Source: Solwaraspora sp. WMMA2056
GTDB taxonomy: Bacteria > Actinomycetota > Actinomycetes > Mycobacteriales > Micromonosporaceae
Length of the DNA: 64,000 nucleotides
Assembly: GCF_030345095.1 (NCBI RefSeq)
Contig: NZ_CP128360.1
Span: 4,216,001 to 4,280,000, forward strand
Reading direction: 5' to 3'
Positions 17,408-24,476 of this stretch are shown here, in pieces (the first letter of the stretch is position 1; every line of letters begins with the position of its first letter). Position numbers and translations under genes: made by a program. The notes below the pieces were generated by a model. It worked only from the letters and a program-made list of their open reading frames with translations, searched no databases and was not told the DNA's origin.

Positions 17408-17858
17408 TGTACTGGGCGGGCCGCCGGGCCCGAGCAGTGTCTTGACCGGGACGGTTCTGCTGGTCGATGTACTGCTTGATGACGCTCGACGGTGCGCCGC
17501 CGACAGAGCCGGCGAAGTACGAGCCGGACCAGAGTTTGTTGGCCCGGTAGTAGTGGGGCGCCAGGTCGGGGAACTCCTGCCGGAGGCGGCGCGAGGAGAC
17601 CCCTTTGAGGCTGTTGACCAGCCTGGCCACGGCGACCTTGGGCGGGAAGTTGACCAGCAGGTGGACGTGGTTGTGGCCGCCGTTGAACTCGACCAGTTCG
17701 GCCTCGAAGTCGGCGCACACGTCTCGCATGATCGCCTCCATCCGGGTCAGGTGCCGGTCGGCGAACACGTTGTGCCGGAACTTCGTCACGAAAACCAAGT
17801 GGACATGCATCGCGAAAGTGCAGTGCCTGCCGGTGCGGATGCCTTGCGATTCGACCAT
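17388..17858 (-). CDS. tnpA: IS200/IS605 Y1 transposase TnpA
   Basis: A 156-residue HUH single-strand transposase that looks intact. It has HVHLVFVTKFRHNVF at the N terminus, the HUH metal motif in GGHNHVHLLV at about residues 61-70, ANKLWSGSYFAGS, and the catalytic tyrosine in VIKQYIDQQ near the C terminus. It would cut and rejoin the hairpin ends of the top strand. The start ATG 17858 is only 19 bp from the divergent tnpB ATG at 17878, the usual IS605 layout. Because this gene is undamaged, the element may still be mobile even with tnpB broken. Confidence 0.92.
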   Translation of the reverse strand: MVESQGIRTGRHCTFAMHVHLVFVTKFRHNVFADRHLTRMEAIMRDVCADFEAELVEFNGGHNHVHLLVNFPPKVAVARLVNSLKGVSSRRLRQEFPDLAPHYYRANKLWSGSYFAGSVGGAPSSVIKQYIDQQNRPGQDTARARRPAQYRPSPPT

Positions 17859-18224
17859 AGACCAACATGATACGGTGATGGCCGTGCAGCTCCGTTACAA
17901 CTACCGGATCACCCCGGACACCGCCCAGCGCACCGCGCTGGCGCAGGCGTTCGGGTGTGCCCGGGTGGTTTTCAACGACGGACTCAGGCTGCGTCAGCAG
18001 GCCCGCGAGGCGGGCGAGAAGTACATCTCCGACGGCGACCTGTCGAAGTTGGTCATCACAGCGGCCAAGGCCACCGAAAGCCGCAGCTGGCTGGGTGAGG
18101 TGTCGGCCGTGGTGTTGCAGCAGGCCCTCGCCGATCTGAACACCGCGTACCGCAACTTCTTCAACTCGCTGTCCGGCGAACGCCGGGGCCGCACGGTGGC
18201 CCCGCCCCGGTACCGGTCCCGTAA

Positions 18225-19709
18225 TAGGGCAGCCGTACTTCGTGACCTGACCGGTGCGGTGGGGTGTGGACGGACAGGGTGTGCGGCGACGGAGACGGCC
18301 ACCGCATGATCGTCCGGTGTTGTGTGGACAACGAAGGATCACGAGGTGGCCGCAGCGGCCATGGTAGAGGCCGGTCGGGTCGAGGAGAACCTCGCCACGC
18401 TGATGGGAGACCTCGGCGCGTGTTTCGCCCGGGTCGAACCACTACGGCAGGCCGGCAAGTACGTCCGTGGCCTGATCGCCGACCTGCCACGCAAGAACTG
18501 CTGGACCCTCGCCGAACACGCCGGGGACACCACCCCCGACCGGATGCAACGACTCCTCGAACGCGCGGTCTGGGACACCGACAAGGCGATGGGCGTGGTC
18601 CGTGACTTCGCCGTGGCACGCCTGGCCGACCCGGACGGCGACAACACGCTGATCTTCGACGAGAGCGGCGTGGAGAAGACCGGCACCGGCACGTGCGGCG
18701 TGACCCGCCAGTACGTGGGCTGCGCGGGAAAGGTCACCAACGCCGTCAACCTGGTCAACGCCACCTACGCCACCCGCGCCGGCCACGCCCTGGTCGGCTC
18801 CCGCCTGTGGATCCCCGCCGCCCACCTCGACGACGACGCCCGCCGCGCCGCCACCGGCGTCCCCGCCGACACCGAGTTCGCGACCAAACCCCGACTCGCC
18901 ACCGACCTGCTCACCGAGACACTCGACGCCGGCGTACCCGTGCGGTGGTGCACCGCCGACGCCGTCTACGGCCGGGACCGGCGACTACGCGACACCTGCG
19001 AGACCCGGGGAATCGGCTACAGCCTCGGCGTGCCGTGCTCGTTCCGGATCACCCTGCCCGGCTGGAAGACGAAGATCCGCGCCGACACCGCTGCCACCAC
19101 CCTGACCACCGACACCGCCTGGCAGACCATGTCCTGCGGGGCGGGTTCCAAAGGCGACCGCTGGTACGCGTGGGCGTGGATCGCCACCGCCAGCCCCCGC
19201 CACTACCTGCTCGTACGCCGGAGCCTGGCTGACCCCGACGACCTGGCCTACTTCTACTGCTGGATACCGGAGCGCCTTCCGGCGACCCTGACCGCGTTGG
19301 TGAGGGTGACCGGCCGGCGGTGGACGATCGAGGAGGACCACGGCTTCGGCAAGGACCACTTCGGGTTCGACCAGTTCCAGAACCGCCTCCACACCCCGAT
19401 CATGCGGCACATAGTGCTGGTCATGGCCGCGCTCGCCGTCTGCGCGGTCACCGCCGCCGACGCCGCGGCCGGGACCACGCCACCACCCCGACCCACCCAC
19501 CCCAGCGAACCACCACCGGCCGACCTCGGACTCGCCCGGCTGACCGTGGTCGAGATCAAACGGCTGTACAACCTCGCGACCAGAGCCTGGCACAGCCTCG
19601 AACACCATCTCCGCTGGTCCTGGTGGCGCCGCCGCCATCAAGCCCGCGCCCGCTGGTACCACTACCGATCCAGACTCACATGATCAAGTCACGAAGTACG
19701 GCTGCCCTA
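18225..19709. mobile_element. IS701-family insertion sequence, complete
   Basis: A 1485-bp element with perfect 22-bp terminal inverted repeats (18225-18246, beginning TAGGGCAGCC, and 19688-19709). It is flanked by a 4-bp direct repeat GTAA (18221-18224 and 19710-19713), the duplication size known for IS701. One transposase gene fills it. Perfect ends and an intact transposase imply a recent insertion. Confidence 0.97.
18346..19683 (+). CDS. IS701-family DDE transposase
   Basis: A 445-residue transposase (453 if GTG 18322 is used; GTG 18346 has AAGGATCACGAG just before it). Family landmarks are YVRGLIADLPRKNCW, LIFDESGVEKTG (first catalytic Asp), GSRLWIP, CTADAVYGRD (second Asp), and RRWTIEEDHGFGKDHFGFDQ (Glu region), then a basic C-terminal tail. 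No frameshift or stop is seen, so the element should be active. It lies entirely within the inverted repeats and interrupts tnpB in the same orientation. Confidence 0.93.
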   Translation: MAAAAMVEAGRVEENLATLMGDLGACFARVEPLRQAGKYVRGLIADLPRKNCWTLAEHAGDTTPDRMQRLLERAVWDTDKAMGVVRDFAVARLADPDGDNTLIFDESGVEKTGTGTCGVTRQYVGCAGKVTNAVNLVNATYATRAGHALVGSRLWIPAAHLDDDARRAATGVPADTEFATKPRLATDLLTETLDAGVPVRWCTADAVYGRDRRLRDTCETRGIGYSLGVPCSFRITLPGWKTKIRADTAATTLTTDTAWQTMSCGAGSKGDRWYAWAWIATASPRHYLLVRRSLADPDDLAYFYCWIPERLPATLTALVRVTGRRWTIEEDHGFGKDHFGFDQFQNRLHTPIMRHIVLVMAALAVCAVTAADAAAGTTPPPRPTHPSEPPPADLGLARLTVVEIKRLYNLATRAWHSLEHHLRWSWWRRRHQARARWYHYRSRLT

Positions 19710-20479
19710 GTAAGGACAACCGGCAGGCGATCCGGTTCACGCAGAACTCCCGGTTCAAGGTCTGTGACAACGGCCGCCTGCGGCTGCCGAAGATCGGCGA
19801 CGTCGCGGTGCGCTGGTCGCGCGGCCTGCCGTCGGATCCCACCTCGGTCACCGTGGTCAAGGACACGGCAGGCCGGTACTTCGCCTCGTTCGTCGTGACC
19901 ATCGGCGAGGACGAGACGCTGCCGCCGGTCGACTCCGAGATCGGCATCGATCTGGGCCTGACCCACTTCGCGGTCATGTCCGACGGCACGAAGGTGACCG
20001 CACCGAAGTTCCTGCGCCGCGCGGCCCGCAAGCTCAAGCGGTTGCAGCAGGCACTCTCACGCAAGCAGCGGGGCAGCAACCGCCGCAGGAAAGCCGTGAT
20101 CGAGGTGGCCCGCGCTCACGCGCGGGTAGCCGACGCCCGGCGGGACTGGCAGCACAAGCTGTCCACAGCGATCATCCGCGACAACCAAGCGGTGTACGTC
20201 GAGGACCTGTGCGTTGTTGGTCTCGGCCGGACTCGGCTGGCGAAGTCCGTGCACGATGCGGGCTGGGCCGCCTTCACCGGCATGCTGGAGTACAAGGCGC
20301 AGCGGTACGGGCGCGTGTTCGCCCGGGTGGACCGGTGGCTCCCGTCCACCCGGATGTGCTGCGACTGCGGCCGGATCAACGAGAAGATCGCGTTGCACGT
20401 CCGGGAGTGGGACTGCCCGTGTGGCAGTCACCACGACCGGGACATCAACGCCGCCATCAACATCAAGGCCGCCGGACAG

Positions 20480-20623
20480 GCGGACTTCAACGACCGTCGA
20501 GCGCACGTAAGACCGGGACTTGTCCCGGCGGCGCGCAGTGAAGCGGTAACCCACCCGGACGCTGCGTGTTCCACGCGCAGCGTGGAGGGAATCTCCGTCC
20601 TCCAGGGCGGAGAGGATGTCAAC
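20480..20623 (+). ncRNA. candidate TnpB omega/re-RNA scaffold at the element right end
   Basis: In IS605 elements the guide RNA overlaps the tnpB 3' end and the right end, and the flanking DNA supplies the guide. Here the region from the zinc ribbon to the right end contains compensable stems, including the right-end hairpin at 20594-20613. The predicted guide would be the ywiC-like sequence from 20624 onward. This is inferred from family knowledge; the 5' boundary is a guess. Confidence 0.35.
20594..20613. repeat. IS605 right-end hairpin
   Basis: CTCCGTCC and GGGCGGAG pair over 8 bp (one G-T wobble) around a TCCA loop, 10 bp before the right junction. It is the transposase-binding palindrome of the right end and probably the terminal stem of the guide RNA scaffold. 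Confidence 0.75.
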
Positions 20624-21241
20624 TGACCTCCTACTACGTCCTGCAGGCCGTCAAGAGCGCCGGCCACGTCGGTTCGCCGCCCAGATCCGGCTGTACGCCC
20701 TGATCACCGTGCCACTGGCGGCGACGGTGCTGGTCGCCCGGCCGGCGGTGCTCTGGTACGCCCCGGTCTACGCCGCCCTGCTGCTGGTCAACGGCGCCTA
20801 TGCCGGCCGTCGCGCCGAACGCGCCCTGGCCAACGATCTCGCCTCGGTGCTGCAGAGCTGCCTGCTGGTCCTCGTGGTGGCCACCGTCGCCGCCGTACCA
20901 CCGGTCCGGGTCCTGCCCGCCTTCGTGGCCCTGCTGCTGTACCTGACCGGGACGGTCCTGTTCGTCAAGACCATGATCCGCAACCGGGACGACGCCCGGT
21001 ACCGACACCTGTCGGTCGGCTACCATCTCGCCGCGCTCGCCGCGGCCGGGTGGATCGACGCGCGGCTCATCCCGGTTTTCCTGGTCCTGCTGATCCGCGC
21101 CTGGCTGCTGCCGTCCTGGCGGCTGCGGCCCGCGCAGGTCGGCGTCGTCGAGATCGTCTGCTCGGTGCTGATTCTCGTCGTCGTACCGGTCGTGTCGTGA
21201 CCGGAGCGTCGCGACCACATCGATCACCCGGAAGGTGTCCC

Positions 21242-21361
21242 ATGTCGCCGTCCTGCCTGACCACCGTCGCCGAGCAACAGCTGCGCCTGGCCCGTGCCGC
21301 CGCGCACGGCCGGCACGCTGGCCGTCAGCCGCGTAGCATCCCCGGGCCGAACACCTCGTAG
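21242..21361 (+). pseudogene. truncated 5' stub of a probable cupin-type gene
   Basis: A 39-codon ORF with a ribosome site (GGAAGGTG) and ATG at 21242. Its first 27 residues (SCLTTVAEQQLRLARAAAHG) resemble the N terminus of small actinobacterial cupin proteins that begin with a Leu-Thr-x-Leu-x-x-x-Gln-Leu helix. After about 21320 it simply reads antisense through the end of the flavohaemoglobin gene. I infer that the rest of the gene was deleted. The family match is from memory and needs a search. Confidence 0.4.
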
Positions 21362-22539
21362 GCGATCCGGTCGCTGGACACGCCCCGACGCAGCAGCCCA
21401 CTGCGGATCCGGTTCATGAACGGCAGCGGCCCGCACAGGTGCACGTAGGCCCCGGCCGGCAGCGGAATCCGGGCCGGATCCACCCGTCCGGCGGAAACTT
21501 CGGCACCGAATTCCGGCACCGGGCCGCCGGCCGGGTCCTCGTACCACAGGCGCACCGACAGGTTCGGCAGCTGCTCCCGCAGATGGGAAAGCTCGCCGCG
21601 CCGGGCATGGGCGGCGACCCGCCGGTCGGCGTGCACCAGCACCACCTCCCGCTTGGGGTCGGCCACCGACAGGTGCTCCAACGCCGACATCGCCGGGGTC
21701 ACCCCGATGCCGGCGCTGACCAGCAGCAGCGGCTCCCCGTCGGCACCGACCGCGCTGACCTCGCCGAACGGTGGGCTCAGCCGCAGCGTGTCGCCGACCC
21801 GGACCCGGTCGTGCAGGTACGTCGACACCATCCCGTCCGGTGTGTCACCGGTCGCCCGGATCCGTTTGACGGTGATCCGCAGGTCGGCAGTGCCGGGGCG
21901 GCCGGAGAGGCTGTACTGGCGGATCTGCTGCCCCCGGTCGCCGTCGAGGTCGACGGCGACCGACACGTACTGCCCGGGAACGAAGGCGGGCACCGGGTCG
22001 TCGTCCGCCGGTACGAGCCGTAACGACACCACGTCGGCGGTCTCGGGCACCACCTGCGCGACCCGCCAGTCGCGCCAGACGGGCGCGTCCTCGGCGATGC
22101 CCGCCACCGTGTACAGCCGGGCCTCGCGGGCGATCAGTTCGCAGGCCAGCAGCCAGTACACCTCGTTCCAGGCGACGGCGACCTCTGCAGTGACGGCGTC
22201 ACCGAGGACCTCGCCGACGGCCGCGAGCAGATGTCGTCCGACGATCGGGTACTGGGTGGCGGTGATGCCGAGCGAGGCGTGCTTGTGGGCGATCCGGTCC
22301 AGCACCGGACCCCAGGGCACGGCACTGTCGCCGGTGAGGTGCCCGGCGTAGGCGGCGACCGCGGTGGCGAGGGCGGCCTGTTGCGCGCCGGTGGCCTGGT
22401 TGCCCCGGTTGAACAGCTGCAACAGTTCCGGGTGGGCACCGAACATCCGCTGGTAGAACCGGGTGGTGATGGCCGTACCGTTGGCCTGGACGGCGGGCAG
22501 CGTCGCGGTGACCACCGCGGCTGAGGACTCCGACAGCAC
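21325..22539 (-). CDS. hmp: flavohaemoglobin, nitric oxide dioxygenase
   Basis: A 404-residue flavohaemoprotein of normal length. The N-terminal globin domain (about 1-140) has FYQRMFGAHPELLQLFN, the proximal-His segment HKHASLGI and WNEVYWLLA. The FAD domain (about 150-260) has FVPGQYVSV and RQYSLSG. The NAD domain has LVSAGIGVTPAMSAL and HLCGPLPFM. It oxidises NO to nitrate using O2 and NADH in the cytoplasm. The gene is divergent from the DGPF/sigma pair and convergent with the broken ywiC-like operon. Co-location with a possible redox-sensing HTH regulator suggests a local NO-detoxification regulon. Confidence 0.95.
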   Translation of the reverse strand: MLSESSAAVVTATLPAVQANGTAITTRFYQRMFGAHPELLQLFNRGNQATGAQQAALATAVAAYAGHLTGDSAVPWGPVLDRIAHKHASLGITATQYPIVGRHLLAAVGEVLGDAVTAEVAVAWNEVYWLLACELIAREARLYTVAGIAEDAPVWRDWRVAQVVPETADVVSLRLVPADDDPVPAFVPGQYVSVAVDLDGDRGQQIRQYSLSGRPGTADLRITVKRIRATGDTPDGMVSTYLHDRVRVGDTLRLSPPFGEVSAVGADGEPLLLVSAGIGVTPAMSALEHLSVADPKREVVLVHADRRVAAHARRGELSHLREQLPNLSVRLWYEDPAGGPVPEFGAEVSAGRVDPARIPLPAGAYVHLCGPLPFMNRIRSGLLRRGVSSDRIAYEVFGPGMLRG

Positions 22540-22629
22540 ACCTGCTCCTTGTCGCTACGTCGACGGGACTCCTGCACACGCAACAGACGCGCAACGTCGC
22601 ACGTCAGGGCCGAAGGTCCCGCGTCGACG

Positions 22630-22653
22630 GTGGTGTGGTCAGGGTGACACCAC
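22630..22653. promoter_or_regulatory. inverted repeat in hmp/sigma divergent region
   Basis: GTGGTGT and ACACCAC form 7-bp arms around a 10-nt loop, about 90 bp upstream of the flavohaemoglobin start and 160 bp upstream of the DGPF gene. It could be a regulator site or an RNA hairpin. The rest of the 272-bp gap shows only a TATCAT (22774-22779) that could be a -10 for the plus strand. Confidence 0.3.
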
Positions 22654-22811
22654 GACGGGCGCGCCGGCTGGACGCCACGCGGGCGCGAAGGTGGGTGTCG
22701 GTGGACCGGGCCGCAGCGGTCAGGCGAGCATTCCGCCGGAAGTCGTCGGGCCGTCGTGCCAGGCTGGTGGGACTATCATCGGCAGCGGCGACCGTCAAGC
22801 GAGGAGTGAGT

Positions 22812-23201
22812 GTGAAGTACCTGGTGCTGATCTACAGTAACCCGGTCAACTGGGAGCACCCGATGTTCCTGCATCAGCAGGAGACCCTCGCCCCGGACGA
22901 GCGGGACGCCCAGCTGGCGGAGTTCTCCGCCCTGCTCACCGAGATCGCCGAGTCCGGTGAGCTGGTCGGCTCCGGCGCCCTGGGCGATCCGGCCAGCGCC
23001 CGGACCCTGCGGAACCGCGACGGTGTCCTGACCGCCACCGACGGTCCCTTCATCGACGCCAAGGAGCACCTCGCCGGCTACTTCCTGCTCGACTGTGCCA
23101 GCGGGGACCGGGCCGCCGAGATCGCCGCCCGGTTCCCGGACACCCGCCACGGTGCGGTCGAGGTCCGGCCGGTCCTGGAGTTCGCGGACCACCTGCTGTG
23201 A
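22812..23201 (+). CDS. YCII/DGPF-domain protein
   Basis: A 129-residue protein of the YCII-related family. It starts KYLVLIYSNPVN, has LAPDERDAQLAEFSALLTEI, and carries the family motif as TDGPFIDAKEHLAGYFLLD, ending with VEVRPVLEF. The fold is a dimeric ferredoxin-like barrel and its biochemical role is unknown. GTG 22812 has GAGGAG five bases upstream; GTG 22806 is a less likely start. It overlaps the sigma factor gene by 4 bp. DGPF genes are the standard partner of ECF42 sigma factors and are known targets of them. Confidence 0.88.
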   Translation: MKYLVLIYSNPVNWEHPMFLHQQETLAPDERDAQLAEFSALLTEIAESGELVGSGALGDPASARTLRNRDGVLTATDGPFIDAKEHLAGYFLLDCASGDRAAEIAARFPDTRHGAVEVRPVLEFADHLL

Positions 23202-24445
23202 ACGCTCCGGCGGAGATGGAGCAACTGCTCCGCCGGCTCGTGCCCCCACTGATCAGGATCCTGGTCCACCGTCACGGCAACTTCGACTCCTGCGAGGACG
23301 CGGTCCAGGAGGCACTGCTCGCCGCCGCCGTGCAGTGGCCCGAGCAGGGCCTGCCCGACAACCCGATGAGCTGGCTGTTGACCGTCGCGACCAGACGGCT
23401 CATCGACGCCCACCGCAGCGAGGTGTCCCGCCAGCGCCGTGAGACGACGGTCGCCGTACTGACCCGGCCGGAGGATCTCGTCGTGTCCAGTCCGGACGTA
23501 TCCGACCGGGTCGACCGCGACGACACCCTGCTACTGCTGTTCCTGTGCTGCCATCCGCAGTTGTCCACCGCGTCCCAGATAGCGCTGACGCTGCGGGCCG
23601 TCGGTGGGCTGTCGACCGCGCAGATCGCCCGGGCCTTCCTGGTCCCGGAGGCCACGATGGCGCAGCGCATCAGCCGTGCCAAGCAGCGGATGAAGGCCGA
23701 CGAGGTCAGTTTCAGCCTGCCCCCGCGGCACGAGTGGGCGCAGCGTCTCGGCGCCGTCCTGCACGTGCTGTACCTGGTCTTCAACGAGGGCTACTCGTTG
23801 GCCACCGAGGACGATCCGCAGCCCGCGCTGCTGACCCGGGAGGCGATGCGGCTCACCGAGGAGCTGTACCGCAGACTCCCCGACGATGGAGAAGTCGCCG
23901 GACTGCTGGCGCTGATGCTGCTGACCGAGGCTCGGCGACCGGCCCGGACCGGTCCCGACGGGGTCCTGGTGCCCCTGGCCGACCAGGACCGCAGCCGATG
24001 GAACCAGGAGTACCTGACCCGAGGGCGCCGGATCGTCACCCGGGTCCTGTCGACCGCGCCGATCGGCCCCTACCAGCTGCAGGCGGCGATCGCTGCGGTG
24101 CACGCGGACGCGGCCCGGTCGCAGGACACCGACTGGCGGCAGATCGTGCTGCTCTACCAGCTGCTCGTGGCCATCTGGCCGAACCCGGTGGTCCGGCTCA
24201 ACCAGGCGATCGCGGTGGCGATGGTACGCGGCCCACAGGCCGGCCTCGACGTACTGGCCGCTGTGGAGGCGGACCGGCGGATGACCGCCAACCACCGGAT
24301 CGACGCGGTTCGGGCCCACCTGTTGGAAATGGCCGGCGACCGGGCCGCAGCACGGTCGGCGTACCTCGTGGCGGCGCAGCGTACCGGCAACGCCGCCGAA
24401 CGCCGCTACCTGCAGGAATGCGCGGCGCGGCTCACCGGTCGGTGA
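23198..24445 (+). CDS. ECF42-type RNA polymerase sigma factor
   Basis: A 415-residue extracytoplasmic-function sigma factor. Sigma region 2 is near the N terminus (DSCEDAVQEALLAAAVQW, NPMSWLLTVATRRLID). Region 4 covers about residues 120-165 (LRAVGGLSTAQIARAFLVPEATMAQRISRAK). A long C-terminal extension follows, with the ECF42/DUF6596 hallmarks VLYLVFNEGYSLA and LADQDRSRWNQEYL and TPR-like helices. This extension replaces an anti-sigma factor in group 42. The GTG start overlaps the DGPF stop as GTGA. A perfect 17-bp hairpin includes the stop codon. Confidence 0.92.
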   Translation: MNAPAEMEQLLRRLVPPLIRILVHRHGNFDSCEDAVQEALLAAAVQWPEQGLPDNPMSWLLTVATRRLIDAHRSEVSRQRRETTVAVLTRPEDLVVSSPDVSDRVDRDDTLLLLFLCCHPQLSTASQIALTLRAVGGLSTAQIARAFLVPEATMAQRISRAKQRMKADEVSFSLPPRHEWAQRLGAVLHVLYLVFNEGYSLATEDDPQPALLTREAMRLTEELYRRLPDDGEVAGLLALMLLTEARRPARTGPDGVLVPLADQDRSRWNQEYLTRGRRIVTRVLSTAPIGPYQLQAAIAAVHADAARSQDTDWRQIVLLYQLLVAIWPNPVVRLNQAIAVAMVRGPQAGLDVLAAVEADRRMTANHRIDAVRAHLLEMAGDRAAARSAYLVAAQRTGNAAERRYLQECAARLTGR

Positions 24446-24457
24446 GCCGCGCCGCGC
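24420..24457. terminator. hairpin terminator overlapping the sigma factor stop codon
   Basis: Perfect 17-bp arms (24420-24436 and 24441-24457) with a GGTC loop lie between the convergent sigma factor and P450 genes. The sigma stop codon (24443-24445) is in the second arm, so the last codons of the gene form half of the stem. Confidence 0.75.
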
Positions 24458-24476
24458 CACGGCGGGTCCGGGGCGG

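Larger units (their letters stand above)
17362..20623. mobile_element. IS200/IS605-family element carrying tnpA and an IS701-interrupted tnpB
   Basis: The element has divergent tnpA (minus) and tnpB (plus), subterminal hairpins at both ends and no terminal inverted repeats or target duplication, as expected for Y1 single-strand transposition. The left end lies just after GGCTAC in the ywiC-like gene. The right end is ATGTCAAC before TGACCTCC. One C is ambiguous at the junctions. Without the nested IS701 copy it would be about 1.8 kb, normal for the family. Confidence 0.9.
17878..20626 (+). pseudogene. tnpB: IS605 TnpB RNA-guided nuclease gene, interrupted by IS701
   Basis: The 5' part (17878-18224) encodes residues 1-115, beginning LRYNYRITPD and ending PPRYRSR. 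The 3' part resumes after 19709. Removing the IS701 copy plus one GTAA duplication restores one open frame of 419 residues across RSR-KDNRQAIRF with no other lesion. RuvC-like residues are present: GIDLGLTHF (Asp), VYVEDLCV (Glu) and HDRDINAAINI (Asp). A four-Cys zinc ribbon lies between them (CCDCGR and DCPCG). TnpB cleaves DNA under guidance of an omega/re-RNA. The frame runs through the element's right end, and its TGA stop (20624-20626) comes from target DNA. The 3' fragment could still be translated from an internal start, but it lacks the N-terminal recognition part. Confidence 0.88.
17179..21200 (+). pseudogene. YwiC-like membrane protein gene, split by an insertion sequence
   Basis: The 5' part (17179-17361) starts after GGAGGAGACGACC and encodes the YwiC signature YLPPQHGAWAMLLLPYLVG. 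It reads to GAWLDGY, where an IS200/IS605 element begins. The 3' part resumes at 20624 with codons for LTSYYVLQAVK and continues as a polytopic membrane protein to the stop at 21200. Joining 17361 to the right flank restores GYLTSYYVLQ, so the insertion point is clear. A one-base frame change near 20659 separates LTSYYVLQAVKS from RRPRRFAAQIRLYAL, so the gene is also frameshifted, or the base is a sequencing error. YwiC is a conserved membrane protein of unknown function that in Bacillus lies beside narK/fnr genes. The flavohaemoglobin next door agrees with a link to nitrogen oxides. Confidence 0.85.

Noticed and set aside
17878-20626. Cas12-like CRISPR effector
   Set aside because: RuvC plus zinc-ribbon features fit, but the size, the tnpA partner and the end hairpins show an IS605 TnpB.
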